From contig JAAHFX010000004.1 in NCBI GenBank assembly GCA_010672785.1, forward strand, positions 62,001-126,000: 64,000 bases of DNA. The letters run 5' to 3'. This document shows, piece by piece, positions 45,431-53,700 of the stretch. How positions within the stretch are numbered: position 1 is the first letter of the stretch; each line of letters opens with the position of its first letter. Below the pieces are notes generated by a model. That model saw only the letters and a list, made by a program, of their open reading frames with translations. It was not told the origin of the DNA and did not search any database. Position numbers and translations under genes: made by a program. The DNA is from Sphaerospermopsis sp. SIO1G1. Its GTDB lineage: Bacteria > Cyanobacteriota > Cyanobacteriia > Cyanobacteriales > Nostocaceae.

Positions 45431-45847
45431 GTTTCCTCCTAATTTTGGTTAAGTTAATCAAGTTTAGATTTGTAGTGGCGTAAAATTTTAAAAGTTCATA
45501 TGTGCAGTAACGCAGTTGATTAGTCTTGCACCACGTTAAGTACAAATATTATGGATATAGTTGTGATTACTAATAGGATTGAGAGAGATAAAATCTATTG
45601 TTTACGATTTACACTGGAATTTATATGTCTATAAACTAATAAGATATTTTTAGCCAAAGAATGACCAAACTATTTGTTTACATAGAGAAACATTATCATA
45701 ACCATGAAACATTTTGCAATAAAACTTTAAAAATAGTGATATGGGCTGAGGAGGAGTCAGGAGTTAAGTTAAAAAATATACTTAATTTTCAAAAATTACC
45801 AGTTGCCAACTTTAGCAGATATGAAAAGTATGTAGACAAGCATGATT
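45431..45847. other. Intergenic upstream of SulP gene
   Basis: A 62-codon frame at 45661-45849 (MTKLFVYIEKHYHNHETFC) has no ribosome site and a composition unlike its neighbours, so I treat it as chance. Nothing else is clear. Confidence 0.35.
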
Positions 45848-45938
45848 AAAACTTACGTATTTTTACGAAATGTCTGGGTTGGAGATTGCTTCCTTTCGTC
45901 GCAATGACAGTCTTTGAACTAGGTTTTGCGTAAGTCCT
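45848..45938. mobile_element. Miniature inverted-repeat element, family A (copy 5)
   Basis: Ends AAAACTTACG and GCGTAAGTCCT, main-subtype core GAGATTGCTTCCTTTCGTCG then CAATGACAG; 91 bases. It lies eight bases from the end of the next gene. Confidence 0.85.
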
Positions 45939-45945
45939 GATGATG

Positions 45946-46494
45946 TTACTTTAGGTGTTGATAATAATTCTGGCAACGTCTAAAATTACCTACTCCGGAT
46001 CTTTGATAATTACCATTAAATCCAGATTTAACTTTTGTCTGAAAATTATTGTGATTTTGATATACTTTTCGCTGTTTTCTTCTACTATTCCTACTACTAT
46101 AACTAGGGGAATATCTGATTTTTGGGGACTTAAAAACTCTCTCTGAATTTAAGACTGAAAAATGACTACGATTTCCTAACCAATAAGTATTTAAACGCCT
46201 AGATATTTTTGCATTTTTATCAACTAACCTGACTCTATATCCTCCACATCTAGTAGGTTGAATCCTAAATTTCTTCTCACCACTACCAGAGTCATCTATC
46301 ACTTCTACATCATGATTTATTTGTCTATTTCTGCGAGAATAACCACTATTTACTTTTAAACATTCCTTTCTTCCTGTCAAGGGATTAATCCAATAATTTA
46401 AACATTTTGCCTCTGCGGTAGTGGGGAATAAAAATAATGGTGAAATAGTCACCGCTATGAAAAGAACCAATAATTTAGACAGGGGTTTATACAT
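45946..46494 (-). CDS. Secreted basic protein of unknown function
   Basis: A 182-residue protein with a clear signal peptide (MYKPLSKLLVLFIAVTISPL, then FLFPTTAEA-KC, likely cleaved after AEA). The mature part has four to five cysteines (C30-type KCLNYW, RKECLKV, TRCGGYRV, RRCQNYY) and is very rich in Arg, Asn, Ser and Tyr in its second half (SRNSRRKQRKVYQNHNN). It should be periplasmic or exported and strongly basic. No domain is recognised. Start ATG 46494; a TTG four codons earlier is in frame. The 3' end lies next to a family A element, so its tail could have been altered by insertion. Confidence 0.65.
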   Translation of the reverse strand: MYKPLSKLLVLFIAVTISPLFLFPTTAEAKCLNYWINPLTGRKECLKVNSGYSRRNRQINHDVEVIDDSGSGEKKFRIQPTRCGGYRVRLVDKNAKISRRLNTYWLGNRSHFSVLNSERVFKSPKIRYSPSYSSRNSRRKQRKVYQNHNNFQTKVKSGFNGNYQRSGVGNFRRCQNYYQHLK

Positions 46495-46549
46495 ATATTT
46501 AACCAACGCTATTTATAAACTAACACAAATAAATAGTGGTTGTTGAAAA

Positions 46550-46640
46550 AGTGATTCCGTATATCTCTTGTTACCCTCATCCCTCTGTATTCTCCGTGCC
46601 TGGAGTGGTTCGATTATTCCATAACTTTTGCATAAGTCCT
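46550..46640. mobile_element. Miniature inverted-repeat element, family A (copy 6, second subtype)
   Basis: Core TCTCCGTGCCTGGAGTGGTT and intact right end GCATAAGTCCT; the left end is decayed (AGTGATTCCGT). It lies 12 bases from a family B element. Confidence 0.7.
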
Positions 46641-46651
46641 ATAAATAATAA

Positions 46652-46760
46652 TTACAGCAGATTTCCTTCCTATGAGGTACAAATCATAATCATGAAACTC
46701 TTGTGGGGTGGGCATCTTGCCTGCCAATAACATACTTTATGACACCAGAAAGTACCGTAA
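46652..46760. mobile_element. 109-bp miniature element, family B (copy 1)
   Basis: Starts TTACAGCAGATTT, then TATGAGGTACAAATCAT. The right end is a weaker mirror (CATACTTTATGACACCAG, then GTACCGTAA). The core is CTTGTGGGGTGGGCATCTTG. Same length and layout as 50522-50630 and 55708-55816. Confidence 0.8.
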
Positions 46761-46892
46761 AAATATTGATATACAAAGAATACAAAAAGACAAAATCCCA
46801 TTCATAATCAATCAGTCGGGAATTCAGAACCGCAACTGATTGAAGACTATAAATAGTAGATTTTGAGTAGGTTTTAAACCAGTCTATTCATC

Positions 46893-48200
46893 CTATCCTA
46901 AATCCCGATGGGTAAAAGATTTAGCATTTTCACCAGTGTAGGTTTTGACAATATGACCATCACCACACATCTGATATTTATATGTTATCAAACCTTCTAA
47001 ACCTACAGGCCCGCGAGGTGGCATTTGTTGGGTACTAATCCCTACTTCTGCACCAAAACCATAACGGAAACCATCAGCGAAACGAGTAGAACAGTTATGA
47101 TAAACTCCTGCTGCATTTACCAAAGCTTGAAAGGTTTCTGCGGTGGGTAAATCTTCAGTAATAATTCCTTCAGTATGACGTGAACCATATTCACTAATAT
47201 GATTTATTGCTGCTTCTAAAGAATCAACTATTTTAATTGCTAGAATTAAATCACTGTATTCTGTTTCCCAGTCTATTTCTGTTGCTAAACCAAGATTAGG
47301 TAAAATCTCTAAAGTAAGTTGATCACCTCTTAGTTCAACATTTTGAGCTTGTAAAGCTTCAGCAATTTTTGGTAAAAAATCAGTAGCAATACTGCTGTGA
47401 ATTAATAAGGTTTCAATAGCATTACAAGCCGCAGGATATTGAGTTTTAGAATCAACAGTGGTATGAATAGCTTTTTCTAGATCAGCAGCTTGATCTATAT
47501 ACAAATGACAAACTCCATCAGCATGGCCTAATACTGGGATGCGGGTATTTTCTTGCACAAATCTGACAAAAGAATTAGAACCTCTAGGAATAATTAAATC
47601 TACATATTTATCTAATTTCAACAATTCAGAAATTTCTGATCTGGTAGTTAATAATTGTACAGCATCAGGATTGACAGCAGTATTTGATAATCCTTGTTTG
47701 ATAGCTTTAACTATAGCGGTACAAGAATTAATAGCTTCTTTTCCACCTTTGAGAATTACACCATTACCTGATTTAATTGCCAAAGAAACAATTTGAATAG
47801 CTGCTTCTGGGCGAGCTTCAAAAATAATTCCTAACACACCTAAAGGACAAGTAATACGTTTGAGAATTAAACCATTGTCAATTTCTCGATGAATTTGCAC
47901 CTTACCCACAGGATCATCTAATTTGCCGACATCTCTAACCCCGGCGATCGCATCTCTTAATTTATGTTCATCTAATAGTAAACGTTTATACAGAGGTTTA
48001 GCTATTCCCGCTGCTGTAGCTGCTTCACAGTCTGCAATATTTGCTTGTAAAATTTCATCTTTAGCTGATTCTAAAGCCAGAGCGATCGCATCAATAGCCT
48101 GATTTTTCTCCTCAGTAGACAGTACACCCAACTTACTAGCTGCTAGACGAGTTTTTTGGGCAATTTCAGTTAAACCAGAAACAATTTGTACAGTTGTCAT
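46893..48200 (-). CDS. proA: Gamma-glutamyl phosphate reductase
   Basis: NADPH-dependent enzyme (435 residues) that makes glutamate semialdehyde in proline synthesis. Aldehyde-dehydrogenase fold: [45 protein letters not shown]; and [12 protein letters not shown]. The catalytic cysteine is in [15 protein letters not shown]. The C-terminus has the [19 protein letters not shown] and [16 protein letters not shown] blocks typical of ProA. The ATG at 48200 is chosen ([10 protein letters not shown]); 18 upstream in-frame codons look non-coding. It is isolated, with proB elsewhere. Confidence 0.96.
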   Translation of the reverse strand: MTTVQIVSGLTEIAQKTRLAASKLGVLSTEEKNQAIDAIALALESAKDEILQANIADCEAATAAGIAKPLYKRLLLDEHKLRDAIAGVRDVGKLDDPVGKVQIHREIDNGLILKRITCPLGVLGIIFEARPEAAIQIVSLAIKSGNGVILKGGKEAINSCTAIVKAIKQGLSNTAVNPDAVQLLTTRSEISELLKLDKYVDLIIPRGSNSFVRFVQENTRIPVLGHADGVCHLYIDQAADLEKAIHTTVDSKTQYPAACNAIETLLIHSSIATDFLPKIAEALQAQNVELRGDQLTLEILPNLGLATEIDWETEYSDLILAIKIVDSLEAAINHISEYGSRHTEGIITEDLPTAETFQALVNAAGVYHNCSTRFADGFRYGFGAEVGISTQQMPPRGPVGLEGLITYKYQMCGDGHIVKTYTGENAKSFTHRDLG

Positions 48201-48397
48201 CACAAAAATATACTCACAATATAACAATCTTAATATTTTTTGGGCATGGGGCATTGGACAAGCCAGTGGATCTATTATCCTGAAAATAGTGTTGATAGTA
48301 TTGTTCTTTGGGAATTAATCTGCGTTCTTGGTATTTCTTAGTTATCCAAGCTATTTTTTGTGATTTTTTCCCCACGTCTATCGTGGGGTTTATTTCA

Positions 48398-48433
48398 TTC
48401 ATCAGTTATCAGTTATCAGTTATCAGTTATCAG
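48398..48433. repeat. TATCAGT heptamer array
   Basis: Five tandem heptamers upstream of proA, next to the 48436 repeat. Confidence 0.85.
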
Positions 48434-48435
48434 TA

Positions 48436-48514
48436 CGTAGGGTGTGTTAGTGATAGCGTAACGCACCAAACCCTTGATAATAGTGTGTTACGAACTCTGT
48501 TCTCACACACCCAA
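48436..48514. repeat. Copy of the GTAGGGTGTGTTAG repeat family
   Basis: Left arm GTAGGGTGTGTTAG and right arm CTCACACACCCAAC are imperfect inverted copies. The inside has GCGTAACGCACC and TTACGAACTCTGTTCTCACA, as in the 41-bp repeats at 29747 and 31391. It reaches the stop region of mazG. Confidence 0.7.
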
Positions 48515-48523
48515 CATTACAAA

Positions 48524-49330
48524 TTACGAATTACTTAACTTTGCTTTTGCCTGCTGCCAAAGCGCATCCAATTCTTCCAAGCTATATTCTGCCAAAGGAC
48601 GATCCATCACATCTTCCATTTTTTGTAATCTTTGAACAAATCTTAAACTCGTACCTTGTAAACCTGCACTGGCATCAAGTTTATACCATCTGGCTAATTG
48701 GATGATGGCAAATAATAAATCACCTAATTCTGATTCTTGTCTCTCTGGAGTTTCCTCAGCTAAAGCCTGTTGAAATTCTCCCAATTCTTCATGGAACTTT
48801 TCCCAAACTTCCTCTACATTATTCCATTCAAAACCAACAGCAGCAGCTTTTTTAGAAATTTTCATAGCTGCACTTAATGGTGGCATTTGGCGACGATAAC
48901 GATTTAATTTGTGACTAAGTTTTTGATTTTCTGGGTTTTCTCCCTTTTCCTGAGCTTTGATGGTTTCCCAGTTTTGACGTATTTCGTCTACATTTTCCAC
49001 TGTCACATCACCAAAAACGTGAGGATGACGACGAATTAACTTTTCAGAAATACCCTCAGCAACTTCTTTTAAAGTAAAATCACCAGCTTCATTAGCTATT
49101 TGTGCTTGTAAAACAACCTGTAATAATAAATCTCCTAACTCTTCAGCGATCGCCTGTTTATCCCCAGTTTGAATCGCATCCACCACTTCATAAGCTTCTT
49201 CAATCACATACGGGGTAAGGCTTTGGGGTGTTTGAGCCAAATCCCAAGGACATCCACCATCAGGCGATCGCAATTTTGCCACCACATCAATTAATTCTTG
49301 CAATGCTGCCAATGTCTGATTTTCTTCCAT
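48524..49330 (-). CDS. mazG: Nucleoside triphosphate pyrophosphohydrolase MazG
   Basis: House-cleaning enzyme (268 residues) that hydrolyses NTPs and dNTPs to monophosphates. Two MazG domains are visible. The first has CPWDLAQTPQSLTPYVIEEA and EELGDLLLQVVLQAQIANEA (the EExxD metal motif), then LIRRHPHVFGDV. The second has EEVWEKFHEELGEFQQALAE and ESELGDLLFAIIQLARWYKL. The RRHPHVF block is typical of cellular MazG. It is alone on its strand next to the DUF2227 gene, 41 bases away. Confidence 0.95.
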   Translation of the reverse strand: MEENQTLAALQELIDVVAKLRSPDGGCPWDLAQTPQSLTPYVIEEAYEVVDAIQTGDKQAIAEELGDLLLQVVLQAQIANEAGDFTLKEVAEGISEKLIRRHPHVFGDVTVENVDEIRQNWETIKAQEKGENPENQKLSHKLNRYRRQMPPLSAAMKISKKAAAVGFEWNNVEEVWEKFHEELGEFQQALAEETPERQESELGDLLFAIIQLARWYKLDASAGLQGTSLRFVQRLQKMEDVMDRPLAEYSLEELDALWQQAKAKLSNS

Positions 49331-49371
49331 TCTGCCTCACCTATGTATTGTTAATGATTGGCAAATTATCT

Positions 49372-49989
49372 TTACTTTTGATTTTTTGCTTTTGGCTTCC
49401 GTGCAGTAGCTGATCGTTTTTTCACTGGACGACTACTGGTTTTACGTCTCTTCACTTTGCTGCTGGGTAATATTGCCTGTATACCTTGTTTTTGATAACG
49501 TTTATAAGCTGAATTTGTCCAATCACTGAGGGAATGACTCATCGCACCCAGTTCACAACCCACAAATCCAGCCCAAAATTCCCCATAATATGCGGATATA
49601 ATTTTTCCTACATTTAACCAAACATCTTCCCAGTCGAAAGCTAAATTGGCTAAACGGGCAAATAAAACTACAGTCACAATTCCCACCATTGAGAGGAATG
49701 TAGTCAGATAAACTACCCGTAAAGTAGTACCAATAATTGGCCCATGAGATAAAAAAGACCGATGACGTAAACTTTTTTGATAAGGTAGCCAGATCCACCG
49801 CAAAAATCCCCAACGCTGGAATTGACGAGAATAAATATCCAAGTCTGGGCCAAACATCAAACCCCCAAACATAAACCCACCAGAGACTAACAGGGTTATA
49901 CCACTACTACCAGTCGCAGCTAGAGTTACACCAGCCACCAATGGTACAGACCAAATAGTAATCCGATCATGGGTTTGACCAGAGGGCAT
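49372..49989 (-). CDS. DUF2227 putative metal-binding membrane protein
   Basis: A 205-residue cyanobacterial protein of the DUF2227 (putative metal-binding) family. It starts MPSGQTHDRITIWSVPLVAG. Conserved metal-ligand candidates are the early HDR, the DLDIYSRQFQRWG block, and LRHRSFLSHGPIIGTTLR, with clustered His residues in the family pattern. Two to three hydrophobic stretches suggest membrane association. The C-terminal 35 residues are very basic (KVKRRKTSSRPVKKRSATAR). ATG 49989 is chosen over a TTG four codons earlier. Function is unknown. It lies 41 bases from mazG on the same strand and may share its promoter. Confidence 0.8.
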   Translation of the reverse strand: MPSGQTHDRITIWSVPLVAGVTLAATGSSGITLLVSGGFMFGGLMFGPDLDIYSRQFQRWGFLRWIWLPYQKSLRHRSFLSHGPIIGTTLRVVYLTTFLSMVGIVTVVLFARLANLAFDWEDVWLNVGKIISAYYGEFWAGFVGCELGAMSHSLSDWTNSAYKRYQKQGIQAILPSSKVKRRKTSSRPVKKRSATARKPKAKNQK

Positions 49990-50126
49990 TTTGATTAGCA
50001 AAAGTCTAAAGTCACGTCCTGAGTCAGTATAACTGACAACTAACCACTAACCTGAAAAAATTTTTTCTGCCAACCCCTTGCAAAATCTCAAAAGTCTGTG
50101 TTATGTTAGTAAAGTGATAAAAACAC

Positions 50127-50199
<73 letters not shown>

Positions 50200-50365
50200 T
50201 ATTGCTTATATAGTAGCTAGCTAGTTCACGTTTTAGTGTATACGCTAGCTACTTTGGTATATGACAGAGTAGTTTTGTTTTTAAAGCTACCTCTTATTAC
50301 TTTAGGTCGGAAAAATACATATTGTAACTAAGCATCTTATTCAGAAAAGCTGTTTCATCGTCAAT

Positions 50366-50456
50366 AGGACTTAGGTATTTTCACGAAATGTCTGAGTTAG
50401 AGATTGCTGCCTTACGTCGCAATGACAGTATTAGAAGTAGGTTTTGCGTAAGTCCT
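50366..50456. mobile_element. Miniature inverted-repeat element, family A (copy 7)
   Basis: AGGACTTAGGT and GCGTAAGTCCT ends, main-subtype core (GATTGCTGCCTTACGTCG); 91 bases. Confidence 0.85.
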
Positions 50457-50521
50457 AGTAAAACAAAAAAGTATATCAACAGAGCTTCAAATCTGTATAA
50501 TGTTATTAATTTATCAGTAAA

Positions 50522-50630
50522 ATACAGTAGATTTCGTAGCTATGAGGTACAAATCATAATTATGAAACTCCTGTGGGGTGAGCATCTTGCCCACCAATAG
50601 TGTACCTCGTTACACCAGAAAGCTCTGTAA
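50522..50630. mobile_element. 109-bp miniature element, family B (copy 2)
   Basis: ATACAGTAGATTT, CTATGAGGTACAAATCAT and TGTACCTCGTTACACCAG, ending TCTGTAA. The inverted ATGAGGTACA/TGTACCTC arms are visible. It lies 65 bases from a family A copy. Confidence 0.85.
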
Positions 50631-50687
50631 ATAGCTATTCACCAGCACAAGTATTTGTTTTTTACATTACATCATTTATTACTGGGT

Positions 50688-51428
50688 ATGACAGCCAAAA
50701 AAGCTACTCTAATCATACTACTTTTGATAGTAGGGGCTTTCCTAACGAGTAGATTTTATAAGAATTTATTCCCTCAAGAACCTGTATTTGCCCGCATTAT
50801 TTTTTTTGGAGACTCCATCACCAAAGCTGGTGTCAAGCCTGAAGGATATGTAACATTAGTTGCTAACGCTTTAAAAAAAGAATATCCTGAACGCTCCATT
50901 GAAGTCATAGGATCAGGTATTAATGGCAACAAAGTTCCAGACTTGCAAGCACGCCTAGAAAGAGATGTCATTTCCAAAAATCCCACTCATGTAGTTATTT
51001 ACATTGGTATCAATGATGTTTGGCATTTCTTTGCATTTAACAACGTGACAGGAACAGAGTCAGAGATATTTGAGCAAGGATTACGGGATTTAATTAAGCA
51101 GATTCAGGAATCAGGTGCTAAAGTAGTGCTTTGTACTCCCAGTGTGATTGGAGAGAGTCCTGATAGTCAAAGACGTGTAAATCAGCTATTAAAAGAATAT
51201 GCCCAAATATCCCGTAATGTAGCCAAAACTTCAGGAGTTCACCTCTGTGACTTGCGAGTAGCATTTGAGGAGTATCTCCGTAAAAATAACCCCAATAAAG
51301 CTTTTCAGGGCTTCTTAACCTATGATGGTGTTCATCTCAATGATCAAGGCAATCGCTTTGTAGCTGATTTTATGTTAAAAAACCTGACTCCATTACTAAA
51401 TCAGGCTGAGAAGTCAGAAAAGAATTAA
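50688..51428 (+). CDS. SGNH/GDSL-family hydrolase, membrane-anchored or secreted
   Basis: A 246-residue SGNH hydrolase. An N-terminal hydrophobic segment (residues 6-20; ATLIILLLIVGAFLTS) is a signal anchor. The catalytic blocks are in order: IIFFGDSITKAG (Ser in block I); SGINGNKVPDL (Gly, block II); VVIYIGINDVWH (Asn, block III); and LTYDGVHLNDQGNRFVADF, with the Asp-x-x-His pair of block V. All four catalytic residues are intact. Members include lysophospholipases and acetylxylan esterases; the substrate is not known. Start ATG 50688; a TTG frame adds 11 codons upstream. The N-terminal helix suggests action in the periplasm or cell surface. Confidence 0.88.
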   Translation: MTAKKATLIILLLIVGAFLTSRFYKNLFPQEPVFARIIFFGDSITKAGVKPEGYVTLVANALKKEYPERSIEVIGSGINGNKVPDLQARLERDVISKNPTHVVIYIGINDVWHFFAFNNVTGTESEIFEQGLRDLIKQIQESGAKVVLCTPSVIGESPDSQRRVNQLLKEYAQISRNVAKTSGVHLCDLRVAFEEYLRKNNPNKAFQGFLTYDGVHLNDQGNRFVADFMLKNLTPLLNQAEKSEKN

Positions 51429-51595
51429 AATTGTCGGCATTGCTGAATCAGAAATGATAATTTTCTCCCTGCACCCTGCACCCTGCGGTCTTCATGATAT
51501 GAGGAGTGAGATAAAAATACCAGCTGTTAAAGTAAGAAAGATAAAATCTTTGAGTCAAGTAACAGTTGCTTATTTTTAGGATTTAATATTTTCCT

Positions 51596-53269
51596 ATGAT
51601 GACAGGTAAAATTTTACAAAATGGTAAATATACCATCACCCAAGAATTAGGCAAGGGTGGGTTTGGTGTTACTTATAGAGCTACGCATAAATACTTAAAT
51701 CAGCAAGTAGTAATAAAAACTATTAATCAAAGCCTCAGACAAAACCCAGATTTCCAGACATTTGAGCGTCAATTTCAAGATGAAGCCAGAAGATTAGCTA
51801 CTTGCGTTCATCCAAATATTGTCCGGATTAGTGATTTTTTTACGGAGAATAGCTTACCTTACATAGTCATGGAATACATTCCTGGAGATACTTTAGGTAA
51901 AGCTTTTGTGTTACCTGGAATACCTTTACCGGAAGAAACAGCTATTTATTATATCCGCCAAATTGGGGCAGCTTTACAGGTAGTACACAATAACGGTTTA
52001 CTACACAGAGATATTAAACCTGATAATATTATCTTGCGGCAAGGAAAAAAAGAAGTAGTTTTAATTGATTTTGGAATTGCCAGGGAATTTACAAATGGTA
52101 TTAAACAAAATCATACGGGACTAGTTAGTGAAGGTTATGCACCAATAGAACAGTATTTAACCCAAGCACCCCGTACCGCAGCTACTGATGTTTATGGTTT
52201 AGCGGCTACTTTATACGCACTGTTAACTGGACAAGTTCCTACACCAGCTTTATTGCGAGATAGAGAACCGATGTCTGATCCTCGTCAATTACAACCTCAT
52301 ATTAGTGCAGCTACTAATCAAGCTGTAATGCGGGGTATGGCTATAGAATCTCAATTTCGTCCAGCTACAGTGGCAGATTGGTTACAATTACTACCTGGAA
52401 GTGGTTTAGGAAATACCTTACATTCACTGACTCAACCTGCACCTACTATTGATTTATCTGCTCTCTCTTCAGAACAAAAACAAACACTAGCACCATCTGT
52501 ATCCTTGTCTAGTTCTAGTTCTCTGCTTGTCAATGCGGGTAAAGTAGTTAAATTATTTCAGCGAATTATTACATCAAAAACTTTTATTGGGGTTGGTGCG
52601 GTTTGTGTTGCTGCATTGACTGGATTTAACATCACGAAAATATTTTTAAGTTCTCAACCACAGGTAGAATCTCAACCAGTTTTAAAAGAACCAATAGCAA
52701 AACCAACTATTTCCCAACCCAAGGTAGAAAATACATCACCTTCAAAAATTCCTAGTTCTTCTCCTCGTCAGTCTGTATCTACACAGCAGCGCCGACGTAG
52801 ACGTTATATAACTCCAAAACCTACACCTAAGAATAGTCCTCTTCCCACTCCAAAACCAGAAAGAAATTCTTCTGCAACTCCCAAAAGTGAACCTCCGCAA
52901 AATTCTCCTCAACCTGTGGTTACTCCCACACCATCTTTAGTGGAAAGACTCAGAGCAGCAAAATCAAAATCTTCTCCTCAAGTGACTCCATCTTCAGCTA
53001 ATACTCCTTCACCGTCGGTGATGGAAAGCAACAACTCTTCAACTTCACCACAGAAATCAGATAATCCAAATCCAGTGGTGATCCCAAAATCTTCACCATC
53101 ACCGAAAAATTCTGTGGTTGTACCTGTTATTCCCACACAACCGAAAAAGAGTAAAGATTCTTCTGCTGTTGTTGTTCCTACCCAGGAAGATAGAAAAGAT
53201 TCTACTGATAATAATCCAGATAACAAAGAGAATAAAATTCCAGAGAACGCAGAAAGTAATAGTAATTAG
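51596..53269 (+). CDS. Serine/threonine protein kinase with Pro/Ser-rich tail
   Basis: A 557-residue Hanks-type kinase. The kinase domain (about 10-265) starts GKYTITQELGKGGFGVTYRA, has VVIKTIN (Lys), HRDIKPDN, DFG in VLIDFGIAREF, and EGYAPIEQYL. A membrane helix (about 323-345; FIGVGAVCVAALTGFNI) follows, then a long Pro/Ser/Lys-rich tail with many SPSPK-like runs, probably in the periplasm. This is the usual cyanobacterial membrane STPK layout, with a low-complexity outer region in place of PASTA domains. It stands alone, so the substrate is unknown. The first ATG is at 51596 and a second is three bases later. Confidence 0.95.
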   Translation: MMTGKILQNGKYTITQELGKGGFGVTYRATHKYLNQQVVIKTINQSLRQNPDFQTFERQFQDEARRLATCVHPNIVRISDFFTENSLPYIVMEYIPGDTLGKAFVLPGIPLPEETAIYYIRQIGAALQVVHNNGLLHRDIKPDNIILRQGKKEVVLIDFGIAREFTNGIKQNHTGLVSEGYAPIEQYLTQAPRTAATDVYGLAATLYALLTGQVPTPALLRDREPMSDPRQLQPHISAATNQAVMRGMAIESQFRPATVADWLQLLPGSGLGNTLHSLTQPAPTIDLSALSSEQKQTLAPSVSLSSSSSLLVNAGKVVKLFQRIITSKTFIGVGAVCVAALTGFNITKIFLSSQPQVESQPVLKEPIAKPTISQPKVENTSPSKIPSSSPRQSVSTQQRRRRRYITPKPTPKNSPLPTPKPERNSSATPKSEPPQNSPQPVVTPTPSLVERLRAAKSKSSPQVTPSSANTPSPSVMESNNSSTSPQKSDNPNPVVIPKSSPSPKNSVVVPVIPTQPKKSKDSSAVVVPTQEDRKDSTDNNPDNKENKIPENAESNSN

Positions 53270-53585
53270 CTGTCAGTTTGATAAAGGTAAGTTGAATAAT
53301 TTTAAATTCCTTTTGGTTAGATTTTTTCACGCAGAGACGCAGAGGCGCAGAGAGTGGGAAGGAGTTTTTATGGTACAGGGTGTAGGGGGATAAGAATTTT
53401 TATATTTTTGCACACACCAGTTATATCGCAAGTAATTATGCGGACATGACATGATATATATTCCCCACAGATATTGATATTCAATAAGGGGATATTCAAG
53501 GAATAATACCGATGCACCCGGAAACGATATAAAAGAGGAAATCTGATACTTCTCAGAAATCCTCTGATGAGAGGTCGAAATATTT
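53270..53585. other. Intergenic behind the kinase
   Basis: About 315 bases with no gene. ACGCAGAGACGCAGAGGCGC repeats near 53330 and CAGGGTGTAGGGGG sequence. A family A element follows directly. Confidence 0.45.
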
Positions 53586-53676
53586 AGGACTTACACATTG
53601 TCACGAAACGTCGGGGTTTAAGATTGCTTCCTTTCGCTGCAATGACAGTATTTGAAGTAGATTTTATGTAAGTCCT
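53586..53676. mobile_element. Miniature inverted-repeat element, family A (copy 8)
   Basis: AGGACTTACAC and ATGTAAGTCCT ends, main-subtype core; 91 bases. It lies 24 bases from the lipoxygenase stop. Confidence 0.85.
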
Positions 53677-53700
53677 GATATTCTCAATAAACTGTTTTAA

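Noticed and set aside
45661..45849. 62-codon plus-strand frame between SulP and the secreted protein gene
   Set aside because: No ribosome binding site, its end runs into a family A element, and the composition is unlike neighbouring genes.
50388..50600. 70-codon plus-strand frame (and the similar one at 46536-46730)
   Set aside because: Both are built from miniature elements A and B. The shared peptide YEVQIIIMKLLWG comes from the element B sequence, not from a protein family.
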